Below are positions 24,201-36,300 of a DNA stretch of 64,000 nucleotides, in pieces; position 1 is the first letter of the stretch, and each line of letters begins with the position of its first letter. The translations under genes were made by a program, and so were the position numbers. The stretch comes from Posidonia oceanica (taxonomy: Eukaryota > Streptophyta > Magnoliopsida > Alismatales > Posidoniaceae). The stretch is taken from NCBI GenBank assembly GCA_037176725.1, contig JAZBRS010000044.1, positions 2,914,001-2,978,000 on the forward strand, read 5' to 3'. The notes under the pieces were generated by a model. It did no database searches, was not told the DNA's origin, and worked only from the letters and a program-made list of their open reading frames with translations.

Positions 24201-25299
24201 ATTAGCATTTTAGGGTACTTTTATTTTGATTATTACTTTCATCGTTGCATTTGTGATGGTTGCATAAGTTTTGTGTCACTTTTAGAAATTAATGCCAACC
24301 TCAACGAGTGAGTGACCACACTCGTGATGATAGGCATTTTAATTAGTTCAAGTATGATTTTAATATCTAAATCTTAGTTCTAATTTCTAAATCCTAACCC
24401 CTAATAACCTTCACCTGCAAGAAAACACATCCACAAAAAAAGAAAAACATACACCGATGTGAGAGATGATGAAATCCCCTCACAGCACTCAAGAAGTCAC
24501 ATGAAAGGTGATGAAATCCCTTCATGTGTTGTACACACACACCCGGTGTGCCAAAGACGCATAATTGGCCACTAATATGCGATTTATTACAGTGCACGTG
24601 TGTGCATGGTGCGTCTTGATCGATTATGCAATTGTTTTTAATTATCCTACTCTTTGATCTATTATAAAGTAAAATAATATAGCACAATAAGTAAGTACAC
24701 ATATGCAAAAGTATTTAAAAAGAATAAACATATCATTACAAGAATACCATGTCACTAATAAAAGTTGGAGTATAGTTGGTGTAGGGACACTTCTTGTTCA
24801 TCTTCTTTTTTTTTTCTATACGATTTGGCATTGTGATGTTGTGGGGTTCTCTTCTCTTTTCTTTCCCCAAGAATGGGAGCCCACCATAAAGTGTGTATAG
24901 CATTTAAAATAGTGGTGGTTGTCATGTGATTGGGTTTTGGACAGGAATTGGCAATTGATAGACAGTTTTCCTGTCTAATGTTGTGAGACGAATGTGATCT
25001 AGTAGTATTAACTAATTGCTAATCTTAAATTATGATACATAGTTATCTCCCTTCAACTTTCCATTTTTTCCTTTTTAGGTCGAAAGCTCCCTTAAAAACT
25101 CCCAACTCGAAACAGACATATGATTGTTTGTTCTCCAGTATATGCCATACTTCTAACACATTTAAAATTGAACTTTTAATAGTACCATTTGATCAAGAGC
25201 TGTAATCAGAACAACGCTTTGGCCTTTTCTCATCTTCATTTTGTGTGATTTCGAATGGTTCTAAACAAATCCTAAATATATAGTAGATTATCATCATGT

Positions 25300-25300
<1 letters not shown>
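21248..25300. other. AT-rich spacer with no clear gene
   Basis: About 4 kb without a gene I can identify. It contains dispersed-repeat copy 2 (21520-21680), a 22-bp direct repeat GTGTGGTATATGCATTAGGTGA at about 22072 and 22112, and a repeated GATGAAATCCC word near 24470 and 24505. A 61-codon frame at 22596-22781 (MKENFNSTVSLHRGHLVRLF) ends in what could be an exon edge (GTTG|GTATGTG); its composition looks protein-like, but I do not recognise it and found no partner exons. Confidence 0.5.
21520..21680. repeat. Dispersed 160-bp repeat, copy 2
   Basis: Direct-orientation match of 11990-12150. Confidence 0.75.

Positions 25301-25370
<70 letters not shown>
25301..25370. repeat. (CT)35 microsatellite
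   Basis: Seventy bases of uninterrupted CT/GA; any ORF through it (Leu-Ser repeats) is an artefact. Confidence 0.98.
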
Positions 25371-25372
<2 letters not shown>

Positions 25373-25505
25373 ATCGACATTGCTTTCAAGTCAAAAAAGA
25401 AGAAGAAGAGAAAAAGACAGAATTGCTTTCGCAGCTTTCCATTAAAAGGTAGAATTGCTTTTATAGCTTTCCATCTTGGAATCGAGCCTGATGGGATATA
25501 CTGTG

Positions 25506-26283
25506 TGTCACACCCTTTTTCTCAGATTCAAGAGAATCTAGGTGTGCAGCACTGAGATGGTCTGGGAAGCCACTCTCAGTTCAGCCTCTCTCTCGATGCT
25601 AGGTATCTAAGTGCAAGTGATTCACCCCCTATCACTTGTACGGTGGCTGAAAGCTACACACACTAGTGGAACCCACAGGGTATAGGGAATGTCCCTTTTC
25701 TATATCACTAATAGAACTCCTCGGTTACAAGGACGGGAAGGAAGGATACAGCACTCGCTTTCCCTTCTGTGTCTTTTCCCTCTTCCTCCTCTACATGTTT
25801 ATATATATATACATGTATCGCCATTATGTTTATAACGGCTAGACCATAACACACATTAACCTCTCTTGTTAAAGTGTTGACCGTTACAGTCCCAATCATG
25901 TGTGCACTTACGAGTGCACATTGAATCTCCACACGTACCAATACGTGCCTTCAAAGCTCCATTACCTTTGTGCATTATTGAGTCATAACACTCCAATAAA
26001 TGTGCACACTGGCGCGCCTTTACTCCTGCCATCATGCCACGCATTTAAGCTTCATTATGATGTGCTTGACCGAAACGCTTCTGCTGACCGTAACGCACAT
26101 AACGCTTGGTTGTTAGGTGCGCCACCACATCTGTTTGATTGCGTACACCCCCGCGCAATCAATGTGCAGCTGTCCCATTAAAAGCTGCTCATGGTCCCTT
26201 CAAAGTCCCTTGCGCGCACACACCCTCGCACGAACCTTGACGGTGGCCGAACCTCGCCGACGGTAAAGGTGAGGGGTGTGACA
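25506..26283 (-). repeat. Chromovirus LTR, left copy (3' LTR)
   Basis: 778 bp. A TA-rich stretch at 25800-25816 (ATATATATACATG) is a candidate TATA region on the minus strand and is present in the right copy near 30978. Confidence 0.95.
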
Positions 26284-26322
26284 ATTCTCCCCCACCTAAG
26301 TCATTGTCGCCCTCGACGACGC

Positions 26323-29300
26323 CTATCCCAGGAACTTGGCAATTTCCTCCTCAAATTGCCATAAATGAGTATCTCGCTCTCATGTAACTTCCTCTGGTGG
26401 TTGACCCTCCCATTGCACCAAATAGAACGTATTCTGTCCGTGCCTTCCGATGCCTTCAATGCGTCGGTTTAGGATAACCTTGGCCTTCTTGTTGAATGTC
26501 GTGCGCATTTGGGGTGGCGCACGACCTGATCTGTTCCGTGTTGGATCATCATGGTCCTCGTGGAACTTCTTAAATTGGCTAGAATGAAATACTAGATGTA
26601 GCCTTAGTCTCGACGGTAACTCGAGCTTGTAGGCTAAGGTGCCCACCCTCATTTCTATAACGAAGGGTCCTTCGTACCGTGGCACCAATGCTTAATGAGC
26701 AGCTGTCTTACGGACTTGCCTCATCATGTGGGGTGTTAAGCGTAATAACACATTGTCTCCTGGTTGGAACTCAAGTGGTTGTCGATGCGCATCGGCCCAC
26801 CGTTTCATGTTCCTCTATGCCTGCATGAGACTGTCCCCCGCCTCATCGATACAGCCCTAGTGATCACGCGCAAGTCGTGCTGCTGCTGGACACTTGCTAT
26901 CAGCGTGCTTCACCGCTTCAGGAGGTGTTAAGGGTTGACGTCCAATTGCTAACTCAAACGGGCTCTTTCCTATTGAAGAGCTCGTGTGTAAGTTATGGTA
27001 GAACTGGGCTACGTCCAATAGATCCACCCAGTTTTTCTGGTTTGCAAGCACAAAGTGTCGCAAGTACTCCTCCAACATTGCATTGATGTGCTCCGTTTGC
27101 CCATCTGTTTGAGAATGATTGGCCGTTGAAAACTTTAACTTTGTCCCAAGTTGTTGGAACAATGCCTGCCAGAACCTCCCAGTGAATCATGTATCACGAT
27201 CACTGACTATGTCCGTTGGTATGCCCCATAACTTCACGATATTCTTCATGAATAACTTGGCTGTTACCTCTGTCGCAGACTCTTTCGGCATTGGCACGAA
27301 CGTGGCATACTTCGAGAACCGGTCCACTATCACCATAATGGATGTGAAGCCATCCACCTTCGGGAGTCCAAGGATGAAGTCCATGGATAGACTCTCCCAT
27401 GGACCCTTCGGTATTGGCAGTGATTGGAGAAGGCCGGCCCCCTTGCGCTTCTCCGTTTTGTCAAGTTGACACACAACGCATGTCTTGATGTGGAACTCCA
27501 CATCTTGTTCCATTAGCGGCCAATAATAACTTGCACTTATCAATGCAAGCGTGCGCTCGATTCCTGGGTGGCCCACCCATTCTGTATCGTGCGTCTCCTT
27601 TAGTAAGAACTTTCGAAGGCCTCCGATTTTGGGTACGTAGGGCCGCCTGCCCTTAGCGTATAGGATCCTGTTCTCCATCCAAACCCACTTCGTAACGCCC
27701 TCTTGGACTTGTTTCAAAAGGCGGACTGTTACATCGTCCCGTGATGTCTCGTCCCTAATGCACTCCAGAAAATCTCCAATAACGATGCTGAGTGTTGCTA
27801 CAACATGTGCATTTAGGGTGCCTTCGCCACCTGCATGGCTCAGCGCATCTACAACTTGGTTGCTCTTGCCTGGCTTATACTGGAGAGTGAAGTTGAATTC
27901 AGCTAGAAAATCTTGCCACCGTGCTTGCTTCGGTGTCAACTTCTTTTTCCCTTGAAAACACGATGTGGCAACGTTGTCGGTGTATACCACAAAGTGTGCT
28001 CCGATTAGGTAGTACCGCCATACCCTGAGGCAATGCACCACGGCTGTCATTTCCCTCTCGTGCGTGGAGTACCTCCTTTCCGTGTCACCAAGCTTCCTGC
28101 TCTCGAAGGCAATGAGTCTCCCTTGCTGCATAAGCACGCCTCCAATGGCATAGTTGAAAGCATCCGTCCAGACGTCGAATGCCATTTCGAAGTTGGGTAG
28201 CCTTAGTACAGGCTCAAACACCACCGACTTCTTTAGTGCGTCGAATGCCTTTTGGCAAGACTCCTTCCACTCCCACGGACGGTCTTTCTTTAGTAGGTCC
28301 GTGAGTGGTGCAGCAAGCTTTGAATAGCTTTTGATGAACCTTCGGTAGTAGTTGGCAAGGCCAAGAAACGACCGCAACTCTGCAACCTTCTTTGGCGCCT
28401 CCCAGTCAGTGATAGTAGCTACCTTCTTTGGGTCCATCCTGATTTGTCCACGCCCAAGGATGTGTCCCAGAAAGTCGATCTCCTCTTGCACGAAGGCACA
28501 CTTCTCAATCTTGAGGTAGAGCTTATGCTCATGCAGCTTCAATAGCGCCTTCCTCAAATGGCTAACATGACTTTCTAAGGTTTTGCTATATACTACGATG
28601 TCATCAAGGTATACCACAATAAAGAAATCGATATACTCGAAAAAGACATCATTCATTAGGTTGCCGAAGGTGGCTGGGGCATTTGTTAAGCCAAATGGCA
28701 TTACAAGGAATTCGTACGACCCATAGCGCATCACGCAAGTGGTCTTTGGCTGGTCCCCCTCAGCTATGTGCACTTGATAATAGCCTAACTGCAAGTCCAT
28801 CTTGGTGAAGTAGCTTGCGCCACTTAGTTTGTTGAACAGATCTTCAACGTTCGGTATTGGATACTTGTTCTTGACCGTTACCTTGTTTAGCGCACAGTAA
28901 TCCACACACATGCACAACAAGCCATCCTTCTTCTGTTGAAATAATACCAGCGCACTGTATGGCGCTTTACTAGGCCTGACGAGCCCCCCCTCGATCAGCC
29001 CCTTGAGTTGCCTCTTCAACTCCTCCAGATGTACCGGTGGCATACGGTACAGTGCTTGCACCGGTGGCACTAAGCCAGGCATGAGCTCGATGCGATGATC
29101 CACATTACGTTGCAGTGGCAGCTCCGTTGGTAACTCGTCTGGCATCACGTCCCATAACTCCTTGAGTAACTCCAGCACCTCTGTTGGCAAGGCTGCATGC
29201 CCCACCATTGGCATAACCTCCTCACGAATGGTTGCAACATACGTCGCCTCCCCCCGTCGGAGACCGTCCCGTAGTTGTAACGCTGTGAGTGCAACCGTTT

Positions 29301-30636
29301 CGTCCCTGTCTTGTGAAACATGCACAAAGCAAGGTGCATACTCATCGTGAATCATGAGGCCACCGAGATAAGGGATAACTGATACCTTGGCCTTTCTCAT
29401 GAAATCGAGACTCAAAATGATGTGGAAATCGTCTAGAGGGATGACCACGAGCTCGCATGACCCGTACCAATCCCCTACTTGCACCATGGTTAAGACGGTC
29501 CCATGAGTGCGATTAGCCGCAGAGTTCACAGCCTTAACGCTGCTCTACGAGCCTTGCTCCACCGAGAGTTGAAAATGCTCCAGCTCTCCATCGGATAGGA
29601 AGCTGTGACTAGCGCCTGTGTCCACCATCGCGTGCACCGGTCGGTTGTTGAGGGTGATGTCCACGTACATCAAGCCGTCGCTTGCCGCCATGCGCGCCTT
29701 GGCTCGAATTGCGTTCAGTCGAAGAGGGTTGATCCGATATTCCTTCGAGGATTCCTCTTCCTCCTTATCTTGCTTCACGATTGCGGAGAGCATCTCCCTC
29801 TTTGGGCAGTCCCGCATCCGATGAGGACCCTTGCATATGTAGCACGCTATGTCCTTGGACGTTGAGCGCGCATCCTTGCACGTGGTGCTATCGATGTTGC
29901 CCCTCTCGAACTTCACTTTGCCTTTCGATTTCTCTTTCTTCGGTGGCTTGGATTCCACCGTGGTGCTCGGAGAATATTTGAAATCGACAAGCACATCTGC
30001 TGCGATCAAGGCTGACTGCAAGTCTTTGACCCCTTGGCGCCGCAACTCCAACTGCGCCCATCCTTGTAGTCCGCTCAAGAAGTTGTATAAACGGTCCTCC
30101 TCTGCCATGTTGTTGATCTCCAGCATCAACGAGCTAAAACTCTTGACGTACTCCCGGACAGTGCCACATTGCTTGAGTCAGCGGAGGGAGACACGAGCCA
30201 GCCATGCGGTGTTGGTTGGAAGGAACTGTGCGTGGAGATCCTTGGATAGGTCTTCCCATGTTTCGACCTTGTCGTCCCCCGAGCGAGCGCATATGGTTCT
30301 CCACCATAGTTTTGCATCGCTTGCAAGGAACATGCTAGCAAGATTTACCTTTTCTTGCTCTGAAGTGTGTGTTGCACGAAAATACGCCTCGATATCCCAG
30401 AGAAAATTCTCAAGGATCTTCATGTCACGCTCGCCATTGAATGCCTTCGGCTCGGGCACTCATGATCTTACGGGTGCAGAATGTGCGACTGCCTTCTTTA
30501 GTGTAGCTATCTTGACGTGGAGGACCTCAATCTCCTCCAAGGCATCCCGTAGTTTGTCAAACACAAGCAAGGCCCTCTCTTGCCAAGCCTCAAGGCTGTC
30601 AAGCCTGGCTTCCATGGTGTTGCTGCTGCTCGCCAT
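26323..30636 (-). pseudogene. Chromovirus gag-pol polyprotein with chromodomain, eight nonsense codons
   Basis: From ATG 30636 to TAG 26323 the frame is 1437 codons long with no net shift. In order: gag, zinc knuckle CYICKGPHRMRDC, protease VDTGASHS, reverse transcriptase with YLDDIVVYS, RNase H with [13 protein letters not shown], integrase with a HHCC region ending CVVCQLD and DDE-type core ([22 protein letters not shown]), and a C-terminal chromodomain (ILNRRIEGIGRHG, FYLVQWEG). Chromodomains guide chromovirus integration to chromatin marks. Premature stops lie at 30460, 30178, 29545, 27187, 26857, 26815, 26692 and 26380 (low coordinate of each). Several sit where a CGA or CAG codon is usual. 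Missense changes at conserved sites ([15 protein letters not shown]) show the same C-to-T/G-to-A bias. No working polyprotein is expected. Confidence 0.95.
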
Positions 30637-30669
30637 CAATCTTGGATTGTGATCACCTTTTTGCTACAG

Positions 30670-30688
30670 ATCACGACAATGGAACCAA
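30670..30688 (-). other. Candidate primer-binding site, chromovirus
   Basis: Directly inside the 5' LTR the minus strand reads TTGGTTCCATTGTCGTGAT. TGG at the start fits a tRNA CCA end, but it is not complementary to initiator tRNA-Met; which tRNA it pairs with needs a tRNA comparison. Confidence 0.55.
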
Positions 30689-30689
30689 T

Positions 30690-31470
30690 TGTCACACCCT
30701 TTTCTCAGATTCAAGAGAATCTAGGTGTGCGGCACTGAGATGGTCTGGGAAGCCACTCTCAGCTCAGCCTCTCTCTCGATGCTAGGTATCTAAGCGCAAG
30801 TGATTCGCCCCCTATCACTTGTACAGTGGCTGAAAGCTACACACACCGGTGGAACCCACAGGCTATAGGGAATGTCCCTTTTCTATATCACTAATAGAAC
30901 TCCTTGGTTACAAGGACAGGTAGGAAGGATACAACACTCGCTTTCCCTTCTATGTCTCTTCCCTCTTCCTCTACATGTTTATATATATACATGTACTAAC
31001 CCCCTCGCCATTATGTTTATAACGGCTAGACCATAACACACATTAACCTCTCTTGTTAATGTGTTGACCGTTACAGTCCCAATAACGTGTGCACTTACGA
31101 GTGCACATTGAATCTCCATGCGTACCAATACGTGTCTTCAAAGCTCCGTTACCTTTGTGCATTATTGAGTCATAGCACTCCAATAAGTGTGCACACTGGC
31201 GTGCCTTTACTCCTGCCATCATGCCGCGCATTTAAGCTTCATTATGACGTGCTTGACCGAAACGCTTCTGCTGACCGTAACGCGCATAACGCTTGGTTGT
31301 TAGGTGCGCCACCATGTCTGTTTGATTGCGTACACCCCCGCGCAATCAATGTGCAGCTGTCCCGTTAAAAGCTACTCACGGTCCCTTCAAAGTCCCTTGC
31401 GCGCGCACACCCTCGCACGAACCTTGACGGTGGCCAAACCTCGCCGGCGATAAAGGTGAGGGGTGTGACC
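30690..31470 (-). repeat. Chromovirus LTR, right copy (5' LTR)
   Basis: 781 bp, aligned end to end with 25506-26283. Confidence 0.95.
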
Positions 31471-31523
31471 CTGTGGGATTCCTTTCAACCACTTGAGATA
31501 AAAAGATTTAATAAATAAATAAA

Positions 31524-32520
31524 GGGATATTTGCATATACATCTTTCTAATGCCTTCTAATGTAATGCATACCCTTTTATTGTTCTTGATACACATACCC
31601 TTCCAAATTCAAAGTCTATTACTCACATATCCTTCTAAAGTTTAACTTGACACACATATCCTTCGAAATTCAAAATCCATTGCTCACATATCATTCTAAA
31701 GTCAATTTGTCACGCATACCCTTACAAATTCAAAATTCATTGCACATTTATCCTTTTAAAGTTAACTTGTCACACACACCCCTTTAAATTCAAAATCTTT
31801 TACACACATACCTTTGTACCTAATTTCATTTAACTCCTAACAAATCTCTATTAATAGAATATTTAAAATTTCCAAATTACTCTCTATAACTTAACATCAT
31901 TTTAAGTGATCATCATTAAAAAAAATTATATGAGATAACCAATATACCATTTATAAATTTTTATCTTTTAAATAGAAGAGAGCTAATTATGTTTGTTCTT
32001 ATTGATTTATTTAATATTATATCAATTAGATGATAATAAATTTGAGAGATAAACTCCCAAACCTATTTATATATCTTAAGTTGCATCTTAACTTAAAGGA
32101 TGTGAGTATTTCTAAGGAGATTGGGTTCCAAGAGAGATGAGAGAAAGAGATTTATAGAATGTTTGTGGATCGTGAATTTAGAAAGAGGAGAGAAGATTTG
32201 GAAAGATATTATGTTATAGAGGGTATTTTAAAAATTTTGATACTCCCTTAACAGGATTCTGTTAGGAGTTAACTGTAAATAGGTACAAGAGTATGTGTGT
32301 AATAAATTTTGAATTTACAAGGATATGTGTGATAAGTTAACTTTAGAAGAGTATGTGTGTAATAGATTTTAAATTTACAGGAATATGTATAATAAGTTAA
32401 CTTTAGAAGGATTTGTGTATAATGAATTTTAAATTTGCAAGTGTATGTGTGACAAGTTAAATTTTAGAAGTGTATATATGATATTACAAACCTTTGGAAG
32501 GATATCTATGTAAATATCCC
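31524..32520. mobile_element. Long-TIR (Mutator/foldback-like) element, 997 bp
   Basis: It is bounded by GGGATATTTGCATA and its inverted match ending TATGTAAATATCCC. The 9-bp direct repeat ATAAATAAA on each side (31515-31523 and 32521-32529) is the length expected for Mutator-like elements. Both arms are inverted copies built from about 60-bp tandem sub-units (ATTCAAAAT near 31668, 31728, 31788; GAATTTTAAATTT-type in the right arm), leaving a middle of about 400 bp with no protein. The target duplication is A/T simple sequence, so its support is weaker than its length suggests. Confidence 0.75.
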
Positions 32521-32890
32521 ATAAATAAATTAAAGGACAGAAGATAAGCAATGGACAAATGAAAGGTCCACATAAACAGTAACTCTCCCTCATTACATTC
32601 AAATAAAATTTATAGAAACTAAATCGTGGCTTGCACGTTGCATGTTATATTCTCAATGTTCATTAAGTAAAGAAAAAAGAATCGTACAGACGAATGAATC
32701 TCAACCGTTGATGATATCCGGTGAAGAAGAGATGATACCAAATGATACAGTAGATCTCATCAATCACTTAAATTTGTGTCTTCATGTAATATTTTATGTA
32801 CACAGGTCGAATCCTTAAATAAAACACTGATCAACTTGTTACCAAGTGGTCGTAATTGTCAGGCCACAATTGCCACTTGTTGATTTTTTT
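32150..32890 (+). repeat. Segment duplicated at 54640-55345
   Basis: The right arm of the long-TIR element plus about 370 bp beyond its end, including the target-duplication site, has a diverged direct copy at 54640-55345. Matching anchors are GGATTTGGAAAGATATTA, the ATAAATAAATTAAAGGA flank and CCACAATTGCCAC. I see no gene in it. Confidence 0.8.
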
Positions 32891-33126
32891 TATATAGTAC
32901 TATCACATGTTGATTAAAACAAGTGGTGACCAGGAGAAATTTCAAAGAATCCGAAGTCACCATAGGTGTATGTTCCACTAAATACACAGAAATAACTTCC
33001 ATCATCAACCTTATTGTACACATGATAAAAGAAAACCTTATTGTAAAGATTGGTGTAATAGATGATATGTATGAACCAAACGAGTCTCGTCTCTAGTACC
33101 CTCTCTCTATTTGTCACCTCAGGAGT

Positions 33127-33250
33127 TTTCAACATGTGCTCCTTCTCCAGTGGGTCGGCACTCTCGTCAAGTCTCCACCTCCACTTTTTTCAACATGTGC
33201 TCCCTTCTCCAGTGAGTCGGCACTCTCGTCAAGTCTTCACCTCCACTTTG
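33127..33250 (+). repeat. 61-bp tandem duplication just upstream of the bHLH start, with E-boxes
   Basis: CAACATGTGCTCC..CTTCTCCAGTG.GTCGGCACTCTCGTCAAGTC.. occurs twice, at 33130 and 33191. Each copy contains CATGTG, an E-box (CANNTG). The array ends about 55 bp before the ATG, so it lies in the 5' UTR or core promoter. The role is inferred only from position and motif. Confidence 0.75.
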
Positions 33251-33303
33251 TTCTCTTTATTAAATTTCTTGCTTTTGGGTTTACAAAGAAGAAGAAGAAG
33301 ACG

Positions 33304-36300
33304 ATGATGAAGAAAGTGTGTGAAGGTACATCAAAGCTGGATAGGAAGACCGTGGAGAAGAACAGGAGGTTGCATATGAAGAAATTGTGCCTCAAGCTTG
33401 CCTCATTGATCCCAAGAGATGCCACTTCCCCTCCCAAGGTATGTGGATCTTCCTGCTGATCGATCCATAGCTCAACAGATGAAAGTCCTTTCTTTCCACC
33501 TTTAATTATATTCTTCAAAGATAAAACTGGTAGTTTTATTAGACTTTGTTGTGCTACCTGAAAATAAGCAAATCCATTTTTGTCTTGCAGCCGTACATAT
33601 ACTCCTTTCAATAGTTTGTTCCCTCTCCAATTTTCTAAAGTGGTCCATGTGCTCTCTCTCTCACACACAGACTCTCTCTACTTTTCTTTCATTCTGTTTG
33701 TATATTGTAATCCTACGTACTTCTGAGAAGGAAGCCCACTCTTTAGATCTATTGATCCTTTTTTATGAAACTTATTACTACATCATAAGAGCAACAAACA
33801 CTAATAAAAATTGGACTATCTTTAGTGATTCAAAGGTTTTGGAAGTCTCCGTTGTATTTGAAATTTTTTTCCTTCTCCACTCTACTATTATAAATCGTTT
33901 CTTGTGCCAAACTTCAATTACTTAGGAAAGCCATGTCTTCAAATATTGTGATAATCCCATTGCCAAAAAGATGTGATTACCATTACAATCATGAAGATCA
34001 AGAAAGTGTTTTATATCAAAAGATGAAGATCAAGAATGAAAGATGAAAGACCAGTTGTTTTCTCACTCGAAAAAAATCAAGATTCCATAAATGAACATGT
34101 GCTCCTTTTTGCTTGAGAATAAATGTCTAATGAAATGGTTTAACTTTTTCTTTGTCCTGTACATCCTTGTCCTTGTCATCCGACCCCACATGGACCAAGT
34201 CTATGCGTAGCAAGAGACAACGATGTATATAAACGGTGTTCAAATTGAAACTTTGATTAAAATATATCTCTACACTTTCGTATTCATAATCTTCAGTAAT
34301 TACAACTTAGACAGCCTCTACATTAGATGGTTTCATGTTAATATCAGGTAAGTCTTTTCTCTCATGGTGGCTCCACATTTAAAGTCATGTAGTTCCTTCT
34401 TAAGTCACGTTTATAGTCTAAGAAGTCTTTTCTTAAACTTGAAACTTAACATGGATAATAGTTTAATCTCAATCACTTGATAAGTTAATGATAGAACATA
34501 AACATCATTAACAAGAGTATTCAAAAATAACTTGATAAAACAATTATCAGATTTTATATGAAAGATATGACATGAAAATAAAAGTCATGAATAATACTTG
34601 CCTCTAATCATTCACAATCTCAATCTTCTCTACTGTCTGGTAAAATCACTCCATGAAATTTCCTATTTTATTCCTCCAACATTTATTTTCTCAAAACCAC
34701 TATTAGACACAAAGTTTTAGAATGTCGCATTATCTTTTCAACGCATCTAAAATCATCAAATTCCGAATTATATACTGAAAGTTACAATAAATGTAAAATT
34801 AGTGCACAAACAAGACTAAGTTTACCCCAAGACTAAACTTCCATTACCACTAATATATAGCTCTTTCTTTTGTTCCTCTTTGTTTGTCCTCTCTCTCTCT
34901 CTCTAGTATCTAAGACTTTTGTTTGAAAAACCAAAGACTCTTAAGTTTGATATAGAGAGAGGAGAAGTTATAATCACCAGTGATCCTCCAAATCAATAGG
35001 ATAAATCACTTTACTAATTTAAATATAATTAATTTCGAAAATCATAAATTTAAATATTCTTTATTCAAATCTAAATCCAATCTCATAAAATCTACAAATT
35101 TAAATTTCCATATCACTAAAATTCAAGGATGTTACATTATATCTTACACATTAAATTGAAGCAATAGGAGACATAGATCTATACACATGCACCAAACAAA
35201 ATATGTCATTTCACAGTTGTCAAATGGATTTACATGTGAGAGACAGGCTGGTCTGTTAATATACAGACTACTGTGTCAGTGGGTTAGACTCAGATGCAAT
35301 AAGAACTATAGGAAATGTTATGAAAATAACTATTATGTGCTATGAGAACAACTACGACATGTCATGGAAGAAGCCAGGGTATGCAATGAGTTTAACTACT
35401 GTATGTTACGAGATAAACATGAAAATCCTACGAGAAGTTTAAAAAAAGCCTAGATTTGGTATACTAACAGATGTGCAAGTGGAAAATGATGAAATGTAAA
35501 AAAGACATAGGTGTCTAAAAAAACATGTGTTTTTGCATCTCCATCCTAATTTCCTTGTTATTATATATATAACAAATATAATATGTGGGAACAATAAAAA
35601 AAATTATATTATATTAATAAGCAGAATATAAATTAGAAGGCATCAATATTATAATTGAGTTTACTCAAAAAATTAATATAATCGAGTTCAATAATTACCA
35701 GATATCACTATTATCTTTAAGAGGGCATCCACTAGACTTGAGTTCAAAAATGACCTCACTCTTCTAAGTCATAATGTTGTATTGACGATAGGATGCAACA
35801 TTAGTGTAGTTTGATATTTTCTCTAAAAAAAAACAGAAAAAAAGACTTGAAGTTTGAACCTAGATATTAGGTATTCCGTGGAAAGTGTTCATATATAATT
35901 ATTTCATATCTCCTATTAAAAATTAAGGCAACAAGAATGAATGTATCAAAGTTAAGATATATCTTAATCAAACAACAGCTTGTATGCATTTAATCATTCA
36001 TTTTTTCTTCTTATGTTGGTTGAGACTTTGATTATATATCATTAGTTTTGGTGTAGTGGTGCATTTATTCATAAGCATGCACGTTTCTCCAAATTTAACG
36101 GTTCACATGACAACCTTATCTCCATGACCCTCTTTAACAGCTGTCTTATTCTCTTTTAAAAAAGCAGTTGTACGTCTTATTCTTCTTTTAAAAAAAAACA
36201 TCTGTCTTATTTAAACTAAAATAAGAGAATAAATAAACTTATCATTTCATTTAATTACTGTTGCTTTAATTTTCTAATAACGTTGAAGAAGAAAAACAAA

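Larger units (their letters stand above)
25506..31470 (-). mobile_element. Ty3/gypsy chromovirus, full length, minus strand
   Basis: LTRs 25506-26283 (3') and 30690-31470 (5') begin TGTCACACCC and end GTGTGACA (the terminal A of the right copy has become C). A perfect 5-bp target duplication CTGTG lies at 25501-25505 and 31471-31475. The purine tract AGGTGGGGGAGAAT adjoins the 3' LTR on the minus strand. The primer site after the 5' LTR begins TTGGTTCCATTG and is not the initiator-Met type. The interior holds one gag-pol frame of chromovirus type ending in a chromodomain. In the first roughly 280 bp the LTRs differ at about 5% of sites by eye, mostly transitions, so the insertion is not recent. 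The nonsense codons make it non-autonomous now. Confidence 0.95.

Noticed and set aside
25298..25555. 85-aa ORF beginning with a Leu-Ser repeat
   Set aside because: It is a reading of the (CT)35 microsatellite running into the chromovirus LTR.
29605..30652. 267-aa and shorter plus-strand ORFs
   Set aside because: Antisense shadows of the chromovirus gag-pol frame.
35100..35140. End of another minus-strand family A LTR in bHLH intron 1 (GGATGTTACA)
   Set aside because: Only the ten terminal bases match; no further LTR homology was found upstream.
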